Shown: positions 9,988 to 18,612 of the stretch, one piece after another
Numbering within the stretch: the stretch's first letter is position 1
How the letters are laid out: each line of letters opens with the position of its first letter
DNA from: JALORV01 sp963707445
GTDB taxonomy: Bacteria; Pseudomonadota; Gammaproteobacteria; Burkholderiales; Burkholderiaceae_F
DNA length: 64,000 bases
Assembly (NCBI GenBank): GCA_963707445.1
Contig: CAVPPW010000013.1
Coordinates: forward strand, 310,001-374,000
Reading direction: 5' to 3'
Position numbers and translations under genes: made by a program
Notes under the pieces: model-generated
Databases searched by the model: none
Told to the model about the DNA's origin: nothing
The model's input: the letters and a program-made list of their open reading frames with translations, nothing else

Positions 9988-12487
9988 ATGGAGACCGAAG
10001 GTTCGAAATCGAGTCCGCGCGCCGAGGAGCCGCGTGACGGAGCACCCGTCAGAGCAGATCTGGTGCTGCTGGTGGACGACGATCCGGTTGCGCGGCTGCT
10101 GACCGCGTCGGCGCTTGCCGAACGGAACTGGCGTGTTATCGAAGCTGATGGCGGCGCCAGCGCTCTCGAACTCTTCGCGAACAACCAGCCCGACGTCGTC
10201 GTCCTCGATGCGCTGATGCCCGAGGTCGACGGCTTCATTACCTGCGAGCGGCTGCGGCGGCTTCCGGGCGGCGAACACGTGCCGGTGCTGATGCTGACCG
10301 GCCTCGACGACGAGACCTCGATCGCGCGCGCGTACGAGGCCGGCGCGACCGACTTCTTCGTCAAGAGCACCACGCAGTGGACGCTGCTCTCGGAACGGCT
10401 TGCGCTACATGATCCGCGCCTCGCGCATGCGCGAAGAGCTCGCGGAAAGCCGGGCCAAGTTGTCGAAGGCGCAGCGCATCGCGCGGCTGGGCAGCTGGGA
10501 ATGGGACATCGCCGCACGCTGGGTGAAGCTTTCCGAGGAGTGCTTCGCGATCGCCGGGTTGCCGCAGCAGGAGGACGGACTGGCGGACTGGTTCGTCTGG
10601 TCGCGCGTTGTCGAGGATGAACGCGCGCGCATCGAGATGTTGTTTCGCGAAGCGCTCGCGAGCAATGGTCAGATGAACTTCGAGTGCCGGCTCGCGCGGC
10701 CGACGGGGCAGGTGCGCGTCGTGCAGATCGAGGGCGAGATCGATCGCGACGACTCGGGCCGGGCGATCGCGGTGCACGGCGTGATCCAGGACATCACCGA
10801 ACGCAAGCAGGCCGAAGACCAGATCCGGCAACTCGCCAACTACGACAGCCTCACCGGGCTGCCCAACCGGCGTTTCTTCCGCGACCAGTTCCAGGCCGCA
10901 CTCGAGCGCGCCCGCACTAGCGGTTCGGCTGTCGGCGTCCTGTTCCTCGACCTCGATCGTTTCAAGCAGATCAACGACACGCTCGGACACCAGGTCGGAG
11001 ACCAGCTTCTGCGCGAAGTGGCCAAGCGCCTGCACCAGTGCATTCGCGAGAACGATACCGTCGCGCGAGCTGCCGAACAAAGCTCAGCGGTGCGCAACAA
11101 TAGACCACCTAGCATCGGCTCGGCGACCCGCGCCCTGGCGGCCGGCTCTCAGACGGCACCGGTGCCGGTTGGGAGCACGAATAGTGTCGCCCGCCTTGGA
11201 GGCGACGAGTTCACGGTCCTGCTTACCGATCTGCCGGACCCGGGTGCGATCGAGGCCGTGGCGCAGCGGCTGCTCGACACCATGCGCCGGCCGTTCACGT
11301 TTTCAGGGCACGAGCTTTTCGTCACAGCGTCGATGGGCGTGGCCACCTACCCGCTCGACGGCGGCGACGTCGACACGCTGCTGCGTAAGGCCGACATCGC
11401 GATGTACGCGGTCAAGGACAGTGGTCGAAACGGCGCAATGCGCTTTTCGTCGGCGATGAACACGGCCACCGCAGAGCGCTGGCGGCTGGAAACGGCTCTG
11501 CACCGTGCGCTCGAGCGCGAAGAACTGGTGATGTACTACCAGCCGAAGGTCAACGTGATCGACGGGACGATCGTCGGCGCCGAGGCTCTGATGCGCTGGA
11601 AGCGCGGCGGCGAACTTGTGCCGCCGGGCGAATTCATCGCCGTGGCCGAAGAGTCCGGACTGATCGTGCCGATCACTGAATGGGCGGTGCGCGAAGTCTG
11701 CAAGCAGATGGTGGCATGGTCCGAGGACGGCATGCCACCGATGCCAGTGTCGATCAATATCTCTGGCCGTCATATCCAGCGCGCCAACCTCGTCGAGCCG
11801 GTGCAGGCGGCGCTGGCAGGTTTCCGGCTCGATGCACGTCTGCTCGAACTGGAACTCACCGAGACGGTGCTGATGCAGAACCTCGGACATGCACTGCCAC
11901 TGCTGCAGGCGCTAAAGGAGCTGGGGGTCGCGATCTCCGTCGACGATTTCGGCACCGGCTACTCGTCGCTCTCCTATCTCAAGAAGCTGCCGATCGATAC
12001 GCTGAAGATCGACCGCTCATTCGTGCGGGAGCTCGAGACGAGCGCTGACAACGCCGCGATCGTCGCGGCCATCATCGCGATGAGCAAGAGCCTGAAATTG
12101 CGCGTCGTTGCCGAGGGCGTCGAGACGCAGGGACAGATGACGCGGCTCTTCGACCAGGGTTGCCTGCTGATGCAGGGATTCCTGTTTTCGCCGGCCGTAC
12201 CGGGATCAGACTTCCACGGGCTCATCCGGAACGCTGGCGGACGACGACATTGGCGAGTCAACATCGGGCCGCGTCGCGGCGTTACAGGACCCGAGGGCGC
12301 GCTCGACGAGCACTCGAGCGGACGGCATCACGGCCGCATCGAGAACGAGCTCGTTGGGCCGCCACGCCCCGTACTCGAACAGCAGGAAACGCTGCGCGCA
12401 GTCGGCGAAACCGGAGAGGGCGGACAGGGCGGACAGCGAGATCGCGCAATCAAATGGGCCACCCGCTTCATCGGCCGTGACGGTTGA
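9988..12487 (+). CDS. REC-PAS-GGDEF-EAL cyclic-di-GMP signalling protein (frameshifted)
   Basis: The predicted protein would make and/or degrade cyclic-di-GMP. A receiver domain comes first (LVDDDP, VVLDALMPEVDGF, VKSTT). The frame breaks near 10402, where a doubled T appears to be an extra base, and resumes as RYMIRASRMREEL. Then come a PAS domain (SWEWDIAARWVKLSEE), GGDEF (SLTGLPNRRFFRDQF, intact GGDEF near 11203) and EAL (EALMRWKRGG, ELELTETVL, DDFGTGYSSLSYLKKLP), with catalytic motifs apparently intact in both. A 42-residue insertion at about 11064-11189 lies between the RxxD inhibitory-site motif (REND) and GGDEF. The EAL fold should end near 12225; the last 85 residues look non-coding in this frame, so the true stop is uncertain. 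The ATG at 9988 is chosen because upstream in-frame codons lie inside the hybrid kinase gene. Confidence 0.85.
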
Positions 12488-12495
12488 GGCGTCAC
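12206..12495 (-). CDS. Possible small hypothetical protein downstream of the NarL-type regulator (frameshifted)
   Basis: On the minus strand an open frame ends at TGA 12206-12208. It reads like a real protein, with high GC at third codon positions and segments such as FDCAISLSALSALSGFADC and LLFEYGAWRPNELVLDA. It has no start codon in the same frame, but a GTG at 12495 in another frame lies 15 nt after the NarL-type regulator's stop and would join it with one missing base near 12480, in keeping with the many indels here. It overlaps the non-conserved tail of the EAL protein. No family recognised; could also be chance in GC-rich DNA. Confidence 0.3.
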
Positions 12496-12510
12496 GCCCA
12501 GGCGGCCGCG

Positions 12511-13152
12511 TTACTCGACGAGGCCGTGCTTGATCGCGTAGTGGGTTAGTTCGGCGTTGTTCGACATCCCCATTTTCTCGAGGATGCGTGCGCGGTACAC
12601 GCTGACTGTCTTCGGGCTCAGCGCCAGTTCGTCGGCGATGTCCGACAGACGCTTGCCGGACGCCATCAGCCGCAGCGTCTGGAATTCGCGGTCGGATAAT
12701 TTCTCGTGCGGCGCGACCGTGTCTTCGGGCGCGTTCAGGTTCTCGATCAGCGCCTGTGCGATCTCCGGGGTAACGTACTTCTTGCCGGCGATCACCATCG
12801 ACAGCGCCTCGAGCAGCTTGTCCGGTGCGCTGCCCTTGTTGAGATAGCCGAAGGCACCGGCCTTGAACGCGCGCACCGCGTATTGGTCCTCCGGATACAT
12901 GCTGACCATCAGCACCTTGAGCCGCGGGTATTCCTCGCGCAGCGACTTCAGGATTTCGATGCCGTTTTTACCGGGCAGACCGACGTCCATGACGAGCACG
13001 TCGGGCTCGCCGTGCTTCTTCAGTTCGCTCCGCAGCTGGCCATAGTCGGACGCTTCGGCGACGATCTGTGCATCGGGATGCTCGGAAAGCACCTGGACGA
13101 TGCCCCGCCGAACGATGGCGTGGTCGTCGACGACGATCAGCCTAACCGGCAC
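12511..13152 (-). CDS. NarL/UvrY-family response regulator
   Basis: This 213-residue DNA-binding regulator has a receiver domain (VVDDHAIVRRG, VLVMDVGLPGKNGIE with the phosphoacceptor Asp, and a conserved Lys in YLNKG). The C-terminal LuxR-type helix-turn-helix (about residues 148-205) carries LSDREFQTLRLMASGKRLSDIA and LSPKTVSVYRARILEKM. Its start overlaps the end of the upstream kinase gene by 11 nt, so the two are translationally coupled and almost certainly partners. Promoter targets cannot be named from the window. Confidence 0.92.
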   Translation of the reverse strand: MPVRLIVVDDHAIVRRGIVQVLSEHPDAQIVAEASDYGQLRSELKKHGEPDVLVMDVGLPGKNGIEILKSLREEYPRLKVLMVSMYPEDQYAVRAFKAGAFGYLNKGSAPDKLLEALSMVIAGKKYVTPEIAQALIENLNAPEDTVAPHEKLSDREFQTLRLMASGKRLSDIADELALSPKTVSVYRARILEKMGMSNNAELTHYAIKHGLVE

Positions 13153-14266
13153 TTGATCTCTCCTCGAGCATCGCGGCTGTCGTGGTCCGTGCTGCCGCCC
13201 GTGGCGGGATCGAGAACATTACGGTCGTGCCGCGGCCCGGCGAGGAAGACACTTCCGCCCAGCCGTCGAGGCCACGCGCCCGCTCGAGCAGCCCGCGCAC
13301 GCCGAAACCTGGCGTGACCGCGAGGCTGTCCGCCTCGAAGCCGATGCCGTCGTCGGCGATCTCGAGCGTGACTTCGTCGTCGAGCGCAAACAGCTGCACG
13401 TGCACGACCTGCGCCCCGGCGTGCTTGCGCACATTCGTCAGTGCCTCCTGCGCCACGCGATACAGCGCCGCAGCGCGGTCGGGAGCGATCTCGAACTCAT
13501 CGCGGTTGCTGCGGAAGTCGATCGGCAGTCCGGTGCGCTCGCCGAATCCTCGGGTCAGCCACTCGAGCGCAGCGACCAAGCCGGCATCGAGCACCGCAGG
13601 TCGCAGCGCATGCTGGATGCGATGAGTCGCCACCACCGCCGACTCGAGCAACTGCTGGATCGCCTGCATCCGTTCGGCATGTTGCTCGGCGCCGACCTCG
13701 CGAGCGAGCCGCACGACTTCGAACTTCAGCGCTGTCAGAGCACCGCCGACATCGTCGTGGATCTCCTGCGCTATCGCGCGGCGCTCCTCTTCCTTCGCAC
13801 GTTCCAGGTGCTGTGTCAGCGCGTGCAGCTTGCGTTCGCTCTCGACCAGCGCAACAGCCGCGTTGCGCGCGTCGCGGCGCGTGCGCGCGGCTGCAAGGCT
13901 GTGCTGCAGGGCCGCCGCGACTCGGAACATCCGAGTCTTCAGAACAAAGTCGTCAGCGCCCGCGTGTAGCGATGCGACCGCCAGTTCTTCCGACATCTCG
14001 CCGGAGAGCACGATGACCGGGATGTCCGGATCGACGGCCTTTGCCACCTTCAGCGAGGCGAACGAATCGAAGCGCGGCAGGTTGTGATCGGTAATCACCG
14101 CGTCGACCGGCCCCTGTGCAAAGGCGTCCCGCATGCCGGCCTCGTCTTCTGCGCGGATAGCGCGTGGGCGAAGCCCTTCGCGCATCAACATCGCGATCAG
14201 CAGTTCGTAGTCGAGTTCGGAATCCTCGACGACGATCAAGCGCGGGGAGGCGTCAGCAGCGGTCAC
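13142..14266 (-). CDS. Soluble REC-HisKA_3 sensor kinase (NarX/UhpB-type core)
   Basis: The order is an N-terminal receiver domain (IVVEDSELDYELL, AVITDHNLPRFDSF, VLSGE, DFVLKTRMF), a coiled linker, a HisKA_3 dimerisation region with EEERRAIAQEIHDDVGGALT (phosphoacceptor His), and HATPase_c (EALTNVRKHA, ADDGIGF, GFGVRGLLERA). The core is the kind that pairs with NarL-type regulators, and the gene for one overlaps its 3' end. No membrane helix is seen; input is therefore probably phosphorylation or protein contact through the REC domain. I chose the GTG at 14266; an ATG 37 codons upstream would add an Arg-rich stretch that covers the rnpB region and looks non-coding. Confidence 0.88.
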   Translation of the reverse strand: MTAADASPRLIVVEDSELDYELLIAMLMREGLRPRAIRAEDEAGMRDAFAQGPVDAVITDHNLPRFDSFASLKVAKAVDPDIPVIVLSGEMSEELAVASLHAGADDFVLKTRMFRVAAALQHSLAAARTRRDARNAAVALVESERKLHALTQHLERAKEEERRAIAQEIHDDVGGALTALKFEVVRLAREVGAEQHAERMQAIQQLLESAVVATHRIQHALRPAVLDAGLVAALEWLTRGFGERTGLPIDFRSNRDEFEIAPDRAAALYRVAQEALTNVRKHAGAQVVHVQLFALDDEVTLEIADDGIGFEADSLAVTPGFGVRGLLERARGLDGWAEVSSSPGRGTTVMFSIPPRAAARTTTAAMLEERSSAG

Positions 14267-14381
14267 GGTGGGGGCGATTGTGGCGGATTGCCTGCCGGTC
14301 TGCCGGACGCTACGCCGCGACCAACCCGGGTACTTGGACGAAAAGCAGCACCTTGGCGCGCGGCGGCGGCGCTTCACGATT

Positions 14382-14387
14382 TAAAAT
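14382..14387 (+). promoter_or_regulatory. -10 element of the rnpB promoter
   Basis: TAAAAT (five of six matches to consensus) ends seven bases before the predicted 5' end of RNase P RNA. No good -35 hexamer is visible at normal spacing. Confidence 0.5.
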
Positions 14388-14394
14388 GCAGGTA

Positions 14395-14716
14395 GCAAAG
14401 TCCACCGGGCGATCGCGGTGGCGGCGTGCCGCCATCGAGGAAAGTCCGGACTCCGCAGAGCGGCGTAGCAGGTAACGCCTGCCCACCGTGAGGTGAGGAT
14501 CAGAGCAACAGAGACGAGTCGGCCAGATTGCAAAATCGAGCCGGGTGAAACGGGCAATCTCTACGCGGAGCAACACCAAATAGGCGGCCGATGATCCTGC
14601 TCGGGGAGGCCGCGGGTAGGTGGCTCGAACCGGCGAGCGATCGCTGGTGCAGATGAATGATCGCCACGACGCCCGAGAGGGTGTCGAACAGAATCCGGCT
14701 TACAGGTGGACTTTGC
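14395..14716 (+). ncRNA. rnpB: RNase P RNA (class A)
   Basis: This is the catalytic RNA that trims tRNA 5' ends. Diagnostic conserved segments are all present in order: GAGGAAAGTCCGG (14437-14449), GGTAACGCCTG (14470-14480), AGAGCAACAGAGA, a GAAACGGGC segment, GGAGCAACACCAAATAGG (14567-14584), AGATGAATGATCGCCAC, and ACAGAATCCGGCTTA (14688-14702). The ends pair with each other: GCAAAGTCCACC at 14395-14406 against GGTGGACTTTGC at 14705-14716, forming the P1-type helix. The length of about 322 nt fits a type A RNase P RNA, slightly short. The stretch from 14717 to about 14970 shows nothing else I can support. Confidence 0.93.
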
Positions 14717-14977
14717 TTCTCTTTCTCTTTCCGCCTGCGGCGTAGCGAGCCGAGCCCGGCGCTGGTTGTCTGTCGTTCGATAGCCAGCGTCGACCGAGTG
14801 AAACGGCAAATGGCGATGCCAAGTCGGCGGACCTTGAGTGGCTGTAGCCACACATGCTGAGACTTCACTTGCAGATGCGGTGCTAAATACCTATATCGGA
14901 AGCGGTTTTCCGTGAAAAACTGCTTGAAAGACGTCGGCTAAGTCATTGTTGTGATTGAAAAAACGCCCTCATATCGC

Positions 14978-15005
14978 TTGACCGCCAGATTCGCACTGGG
15001 ATACA
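14978..15005 (+). promoter_or_regulatory. Probable promoter of the dcw cluster (Pmra)
   Basis: TTGACC at 14978-14983 and a weaker GATACA at 15000-15005 are separated by 16 bp. They lie directly upstream of the MraZ boxes, the arrangement expected for the mra promoter. Confidence 0.5.
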
Positions 15006-15040
15006 GTGGCGGTCGGTGTGAAATTGTGGGAGAGGGTGGG
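15006..15040 (+). promoter_or_regulatory. MraZ operator: four 10-bp-phased boxes
   Basis: GTGGC (15006), GTGTG (15016), GTGGG (15026) and GTGGG (15036) recur at exactly 10-bp spacing just downstream of the putative -10 element. MraZ is known to bind direct GTGGG-type repeats with this spacing and to repress its own cluster. The last two copies are perfect and the first two are degenerate. Confidence 0.8.
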
Positions 15041-15098
15041 CTAGTTAGCGTTCGCTTCGTCGAAAAGCGAGTCCGCTGGCAGCTTCCCCCGGGACAAC

Positions 15099-15527
15099 GT
15101 GTTTCAGGGTGCTTCGCAGCTGACGCTGGACGGCAAGGGCCGCGTATCGATGCCGACTCGGCATCGCGACGCCTTGGCGTCGTCATGTGAAGGGCGGCTG
15201 ACCGTTACGCGGCATCCCGATGGCTGTCTGCTGGTCTACCCGCGCCCGACCTGGGAGTCACGGCGGCAGCAGATCGCGCAATTGCCATACGCGGCGCGCG
15301 CGTTGCAGCGCCTGCTGCTCGGCAGTGCCGTCGACATGGAACTCGACAGTGCCGGTCGGATTCTGATCGGCAGCGAGTTGCGCGCGGCGGCAGGACTCGA
15401 ACGCGACGTGATGCTGCTCGGCATGGGTGGACACCTGGAACTCTGGGACGCGTCCCGCCTGGCCGAGCACGAGCGCCAGGCGCTCGCCGATGGACTGCCC
15501 GAATCCGCCGCGGATTTCACGTTCTGA
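15099..15527 (+). CDS. mraZ: Transcriptional regulator MraZ
   Basis: MraZ is a ring-forming AbrB-like DNA-binding protein that represses the division/cell-wall cluster. The 142-residue product shows two MraZ repeats: DGKGRVSMPTRHRDAL near residues 12-27 and DSAGRILIGSELRAAAGL near 82-99, both with the DxxGRxxxP/G-type signature. The start is a GTG giving MFQGASQLTLDGKG, the family's usual N terminus; the ribosome-binding site is weak. It is the first gene of the dcw cluster and has its own binding boxes 59 nt upstream, so autoregulation is expected. Confidence 0.95.
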   Translation: MFQGASQLTLDGKGRVSMPTRHRDALASSCEGRLTVTRHPDGCLLVYPRPTWESRRQQIAQLPYAARALQRLLLGSAVDMELDSAGRILIGSELRAAAGLERDVMLLGMGGHLELWDASRLAEHERQALADGLPESAADFTF

Positions 15528-15533
15528 CCGTGA

Positions 15534-16520
15534 ATGACGCGAAAGTCGCTCACGGATGCGCCGGCGCACCGCGCGGTGCTTGCCGATCCGGCCGTGCGCT
15601 TCCTCGTTACCGAGCCCGACGGAACCTATCTCGACGCAACCTTCGGACGCGGCGGCCACTCCGGCCTGGTGCTGCAGGCGTTGGGTCCGCACGGGCGTCT
15701 GATCGCGCTCGATCGCGATCCGCAGGCGGTGGAGGCTGCCGCCTCGATTGTGGATCCGCGCTTTCACATCGAGCACACGGCGTTTTCACGCCTCGAGCAG
15801 ATCCTTGCGGTGGCAGGAGTCAGTGCATTGAACGGAGCGCTGTTCGACATCGGCATCTCGTCGCCCCAGATCGACACGGCCGCGCGCGGTTTCTCGTGGC
15901 GCAACGATGCACCGCTCGACATGCGCATGGACACGACACGCGGTGCGACTGCGGCCGAATGGCTCGCCCGCACGTCGATTGACGAACTCACGCAGGTCAT
16001 TCGTGACTATGGGGAAGAACGGTTTGCTGCACAGGTTGCAAAGGCGATTGTGGCTCGCCGCGAGGCTGGGCAGCCGATTGCCACGACCGGCGACCTTGCC
16101 GCGCTCGTGGCAGCCGCGATTCCCCGCAAGAGCCGCGCGGACGGGGCACAGCATCCGGCCACTCGGACATTTCAGGCTATACGGATTCACATCAATCAAG
16201 AGCTTGAAGAATTGGCGCTAGGGCTCGAGCAGGCTGCGAGGGCGCTCGTGAGCGGCGGTCGCCTCGTAGTCATCTCGTTCCATTCGCTGGAAGACAGGAT
16301 CGTGAAGCGTTTTCTCGACGGGCATGCGCATCCTGAGCGCGGCGACGCCGGCGCGCGCCGCCTGCCGTTGCGCGGCGATCAGCTGCCGGCGCCGCGGCTG
16401 GAACTCGTCGCCCGCGTCCGCGCCGATCAACACGAGATCGCGCTTAACCCGCGTGCACGCTCGGCCGTCATGCGCGTCGCTCAGCGGACGAGCACGCCCT
16501 GGCCGAGGGCGAACCCATGA
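15534..16520 (+). CDS. rsmH: 16S rRNA (cytosine(1402)-N(4))-methyltransferase
   Basis: RsmH (MraW) methylates N4 of C1402 in 16S rRNA using S-adenosylmethionine. The 328-residue product carries the SAM-binding motif YLDATFGRGGHS, ALDRDPQA, a FDIGISSPQ motif and RGFSWRNDAPLDMRMD, then ATRTFQAIRIHINQELEEL and VISFHSLEDRIVKRFL, all hallmarks of the family. The gene starts six bases after mraZ stops and overlaps ftsL by four bases (ATGA). The reading frame is intact. Confidence 0.96.
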   Translation: MTRKSLTDAPAHRAVLADPAVRFLVTEPDGTYLDATFGRGGHSGLVLQALGPHGRLIALDRDPQAVEAAASIVDPRFHIEHTAFSRLEQILAVAGVSALNGALFDIGISSPQIDTAARGFSWRNDAPLDMRMDTTRGATAAEWLARTSIDELTQVIRDYGEERFAAQVAKAIVARREAGQPIATTGDLAALVAAAIPRKSRADGAQHPATRTFQAIRIHINQELEELALGLEQAARALVSGGRLVVISFHSLEDRIVKRFLDGHAHPERGDAGARRLPLRGDQLPAPRLELVARVRADQHEIALNPRARSAVMRVAQRTSTPWPRANP

Positions 16521-16825
16521 TCTCGCGCGGCTTCGTCGTGCTCGCCGTCCTGCTTCTGTTCGGCTGCGCACTCGCACTCGTGACCGCACAGCATCGGACG
16601 CGGTCGCTGTTCGTCGATCTCGAACGCAGCCAGCAGGACGCGCGACAACTGGACGTCGACTACGAGCGCCTGACGATCGAACTCGCACGACTTTCACAGC
16701 CGGCTGCAGTCGAGCGTGCCGCGGTGCGGCTTGGATTCCGCGCGGCTGATCCGAGCCAGACCGTGTACCTGAACCTGCCGCAACTGACCGCGACGACGCC
16801 GGTCGCGCCGGGGCCGCGGAAATGA
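16517..16825 (+). CDS. ftsL: Cell division protein FtsL
   Basis: FtsL is a small bitopic division protein that works with FtsB and FtsQ to activate septal wall synthesis. The 102-residue product has a short cytoplasmic start, one membrane helix (FVVLAVLLLFGCALALVTA) and a periplasmic coiled coil with heptad-like leucines (residues 30-70), ending in RLGFRAADPSQTVYL, where a conserved GM/LGxxxAxPxQ-type motif is usual. Position between rsmH and ftsI and the ATGA overlap support the call. Confidence 0.92.
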   Translation: MISRGFVVLAVLLLFGCALALVTAQHRTRSLFVDLERSQQDARQLDVDYERLTIELARLSQPAAVERAAVRLGFRAADPSQTVYLNLPQLTATTPVAPGPRK

Positions 16826-16861
16826 GTCGGAACGGGAAGTCGTCCGACTGTACGGGCGTCC

Positions 16862-18612
16862 ATGCGCTCGGACGGTGGCGCTCGCGGCGAGCGCGTCGGT
16901 TTCAACGCCAATCCACTGTTGACGGTCTCATTGCCGGCGTGGCGCTCCAAGCTGCTGCTCTTCATGCTGTTCGTTGGCTTCGTGGCGCTCGGCGGGCGCG
17001 CCTTCTATCTGATGGGCGGTGTGTCGACCGAGTTCCTGCAGCGCCAGGGCGAAGCCCGCTACGCCCGCACCCTCGAAGTGCCGGCGACGCGCGGTCGCGT
17101 GACTGATCGCAACGGCATCGTGCTCGCTTCGTCCGTTCCGGCCCGGGCTATCTGGGCGATCCCGGACGACGTCGACGCCAATTCGCCCCAGCTTGCGGAG
17201 CTCGCCCGTTTATTGCAGCTTGGGCTGCCGGAACTGAAGCGCAGGCTGGCGAACGACGACCGCAGCTTCGTCTATTTGCACCGCCAGGTCGATGTCGAGA
17301 TTGCAGAGCGGATTGCAGCGCTGAAGATTGCCGGGATCCACAGCAGCCGCGAGTTCAAGCGGCACTATCCCGAGGGTCCGACCAGCGCCCACGTGGTTGG
17401 CTTCACCAACGTCGAGGACCGCGGCCAGGAAGGCATCGAACTCGCCTATGAGCGACAGCTCGCCGGGCGGGCCGGAAGCCGGCGGGTGATCAAGGACCGC
17501 CTGGGTCGTGTCATCGAGGACGACTGGCTGCGCGAGCCGGTCGATGGGCGCGACATCGCACTGTCGATCGATAACCGCGTTCAGTACATCGCGTTTTCTG
17601 CGTTAAAAGCGGCGGTCGAGAAGCACCAGGCCCGCGCGGGTGCGGCTGTCATCATCGACGTGCGCAGTGGCGAATTGCTCGCGCTCGCAAACTGGCCGAG
17701 CTACGACCCGAACGCGCGCGGCCGGCTCTCGGGCGATGCAATACGCAACCGGGTCATCACCGATACCTTCGAGCCGGGTTCGACGATGAAGCCGTTCTCG
17801 ATTGCGGCGGCGCTCGAAGCGGGAAGGTGCGGCCTGACACGCGAATCCAGACGGCGCCCGGACGGCTCACGATCGGCGATCGCACGATCGGCGACGCGCA
17901 TGCCCATGGCGTGTTGACCGTGGAAGAGGTCGTCGCGAAGTCGAGCAACGTCGGCACCGCGAAGATCGCGCTCGACCTGCCGCCGCAGACGCTGTGGGAC
18001 ACGTACACCGCTCTCGGATTTGGCCAGGCGCCGCGTCTCGGCTTTCCGGGAGCAGTCGCGGGGCGGCTGCGGCCGGCGAAGACCTGGCGTCCGATCGAAC
18101 AGGCCACGATTTCTTACGGCCACGGCGTCTCGGTCACGCTGGTGCAGCTGGCGCGCGCCTATTCGGCGGTCGCGCGTGACGGCGAACTGGTCCCGCTGAC
18201 GTTGACCAAGAACGAAGAGTCGCCGGTTGCGGTGCGCGTGTTGAGTGCGCAGACGGCCAGTGCGCTGCGCAAGATGCTGGAAATGGCAGTCGGCGATGAA
18301 GGCACCGCGCCGGCCGCACGTATCGCGGGCTACCGGGTGGCCGGCAAGACCGGCACGGCATACAAGCTGAAGAACGGGCAGTACGTCAAGGAGTACGTCG
18401 CGTCCTTTGTCGGCTTCGCTCCGGTCTCTGACCCGCGCGTTGTCATCGCGGTCATGATCGACGAGCCGAGCGGCGGCGCCTACTACGGCGGCCAGGTCGC
18501 CGCGCCGGTGTTCGCGCAGATTGCCGGCGCCACACTGCGCACTCTGCAGATCGCACCTGATGGTCCGCTCGAGGCGCCGCGCCAGCTGCTCGCGCTGAGG
18601 CAAACGCGATGA
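16862..18612 (+). CDS. ftsI: Peptidoglycan D,D-transpeptidase FtsI (PBP3) (frameshifted)
   Basis: FtsI is the septal transpeptidase that cross-links peptidoglycan at the division site. The product (about 583 residues) has an N-terminal membrane anchor (KLLLFMLFVGFVALGGRAF), a PBP dimer domain (starting ARTLEVPATRGRVTDRNG), and the penicillin-binding domain with SxxK as STMK, SxN as SSNVGTAK and KTGT. The frame breaks near 17823-17826: EAGR... must become KVRPDTRIQTA, consistent with one lost base in a GGC AAG codon pair. Catalytic motifs lie on both sides of the break, so the gene is probably intact in the organism. The ATG at 16862 gives a typical FNANPLLTVSLPAWR start. It overlaps murE by four bases. 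Confidence 0.93.

Noticed and set aside
14717..14970. A small RNA or gene between rnpB and the mraZ promoter
   Set aside because: Only a weak imperfect hairpin near 14900 (GCGGTTTT...AAAAACTGC) was seen, without a promoter or T tract.
17800..17850. ftsI, murE, murG and others as pseudogenes
   Set aside because: All catalytic motifs survive on both sides of each break, and these are essential single-copy genes; sequencing indels are far more likely.
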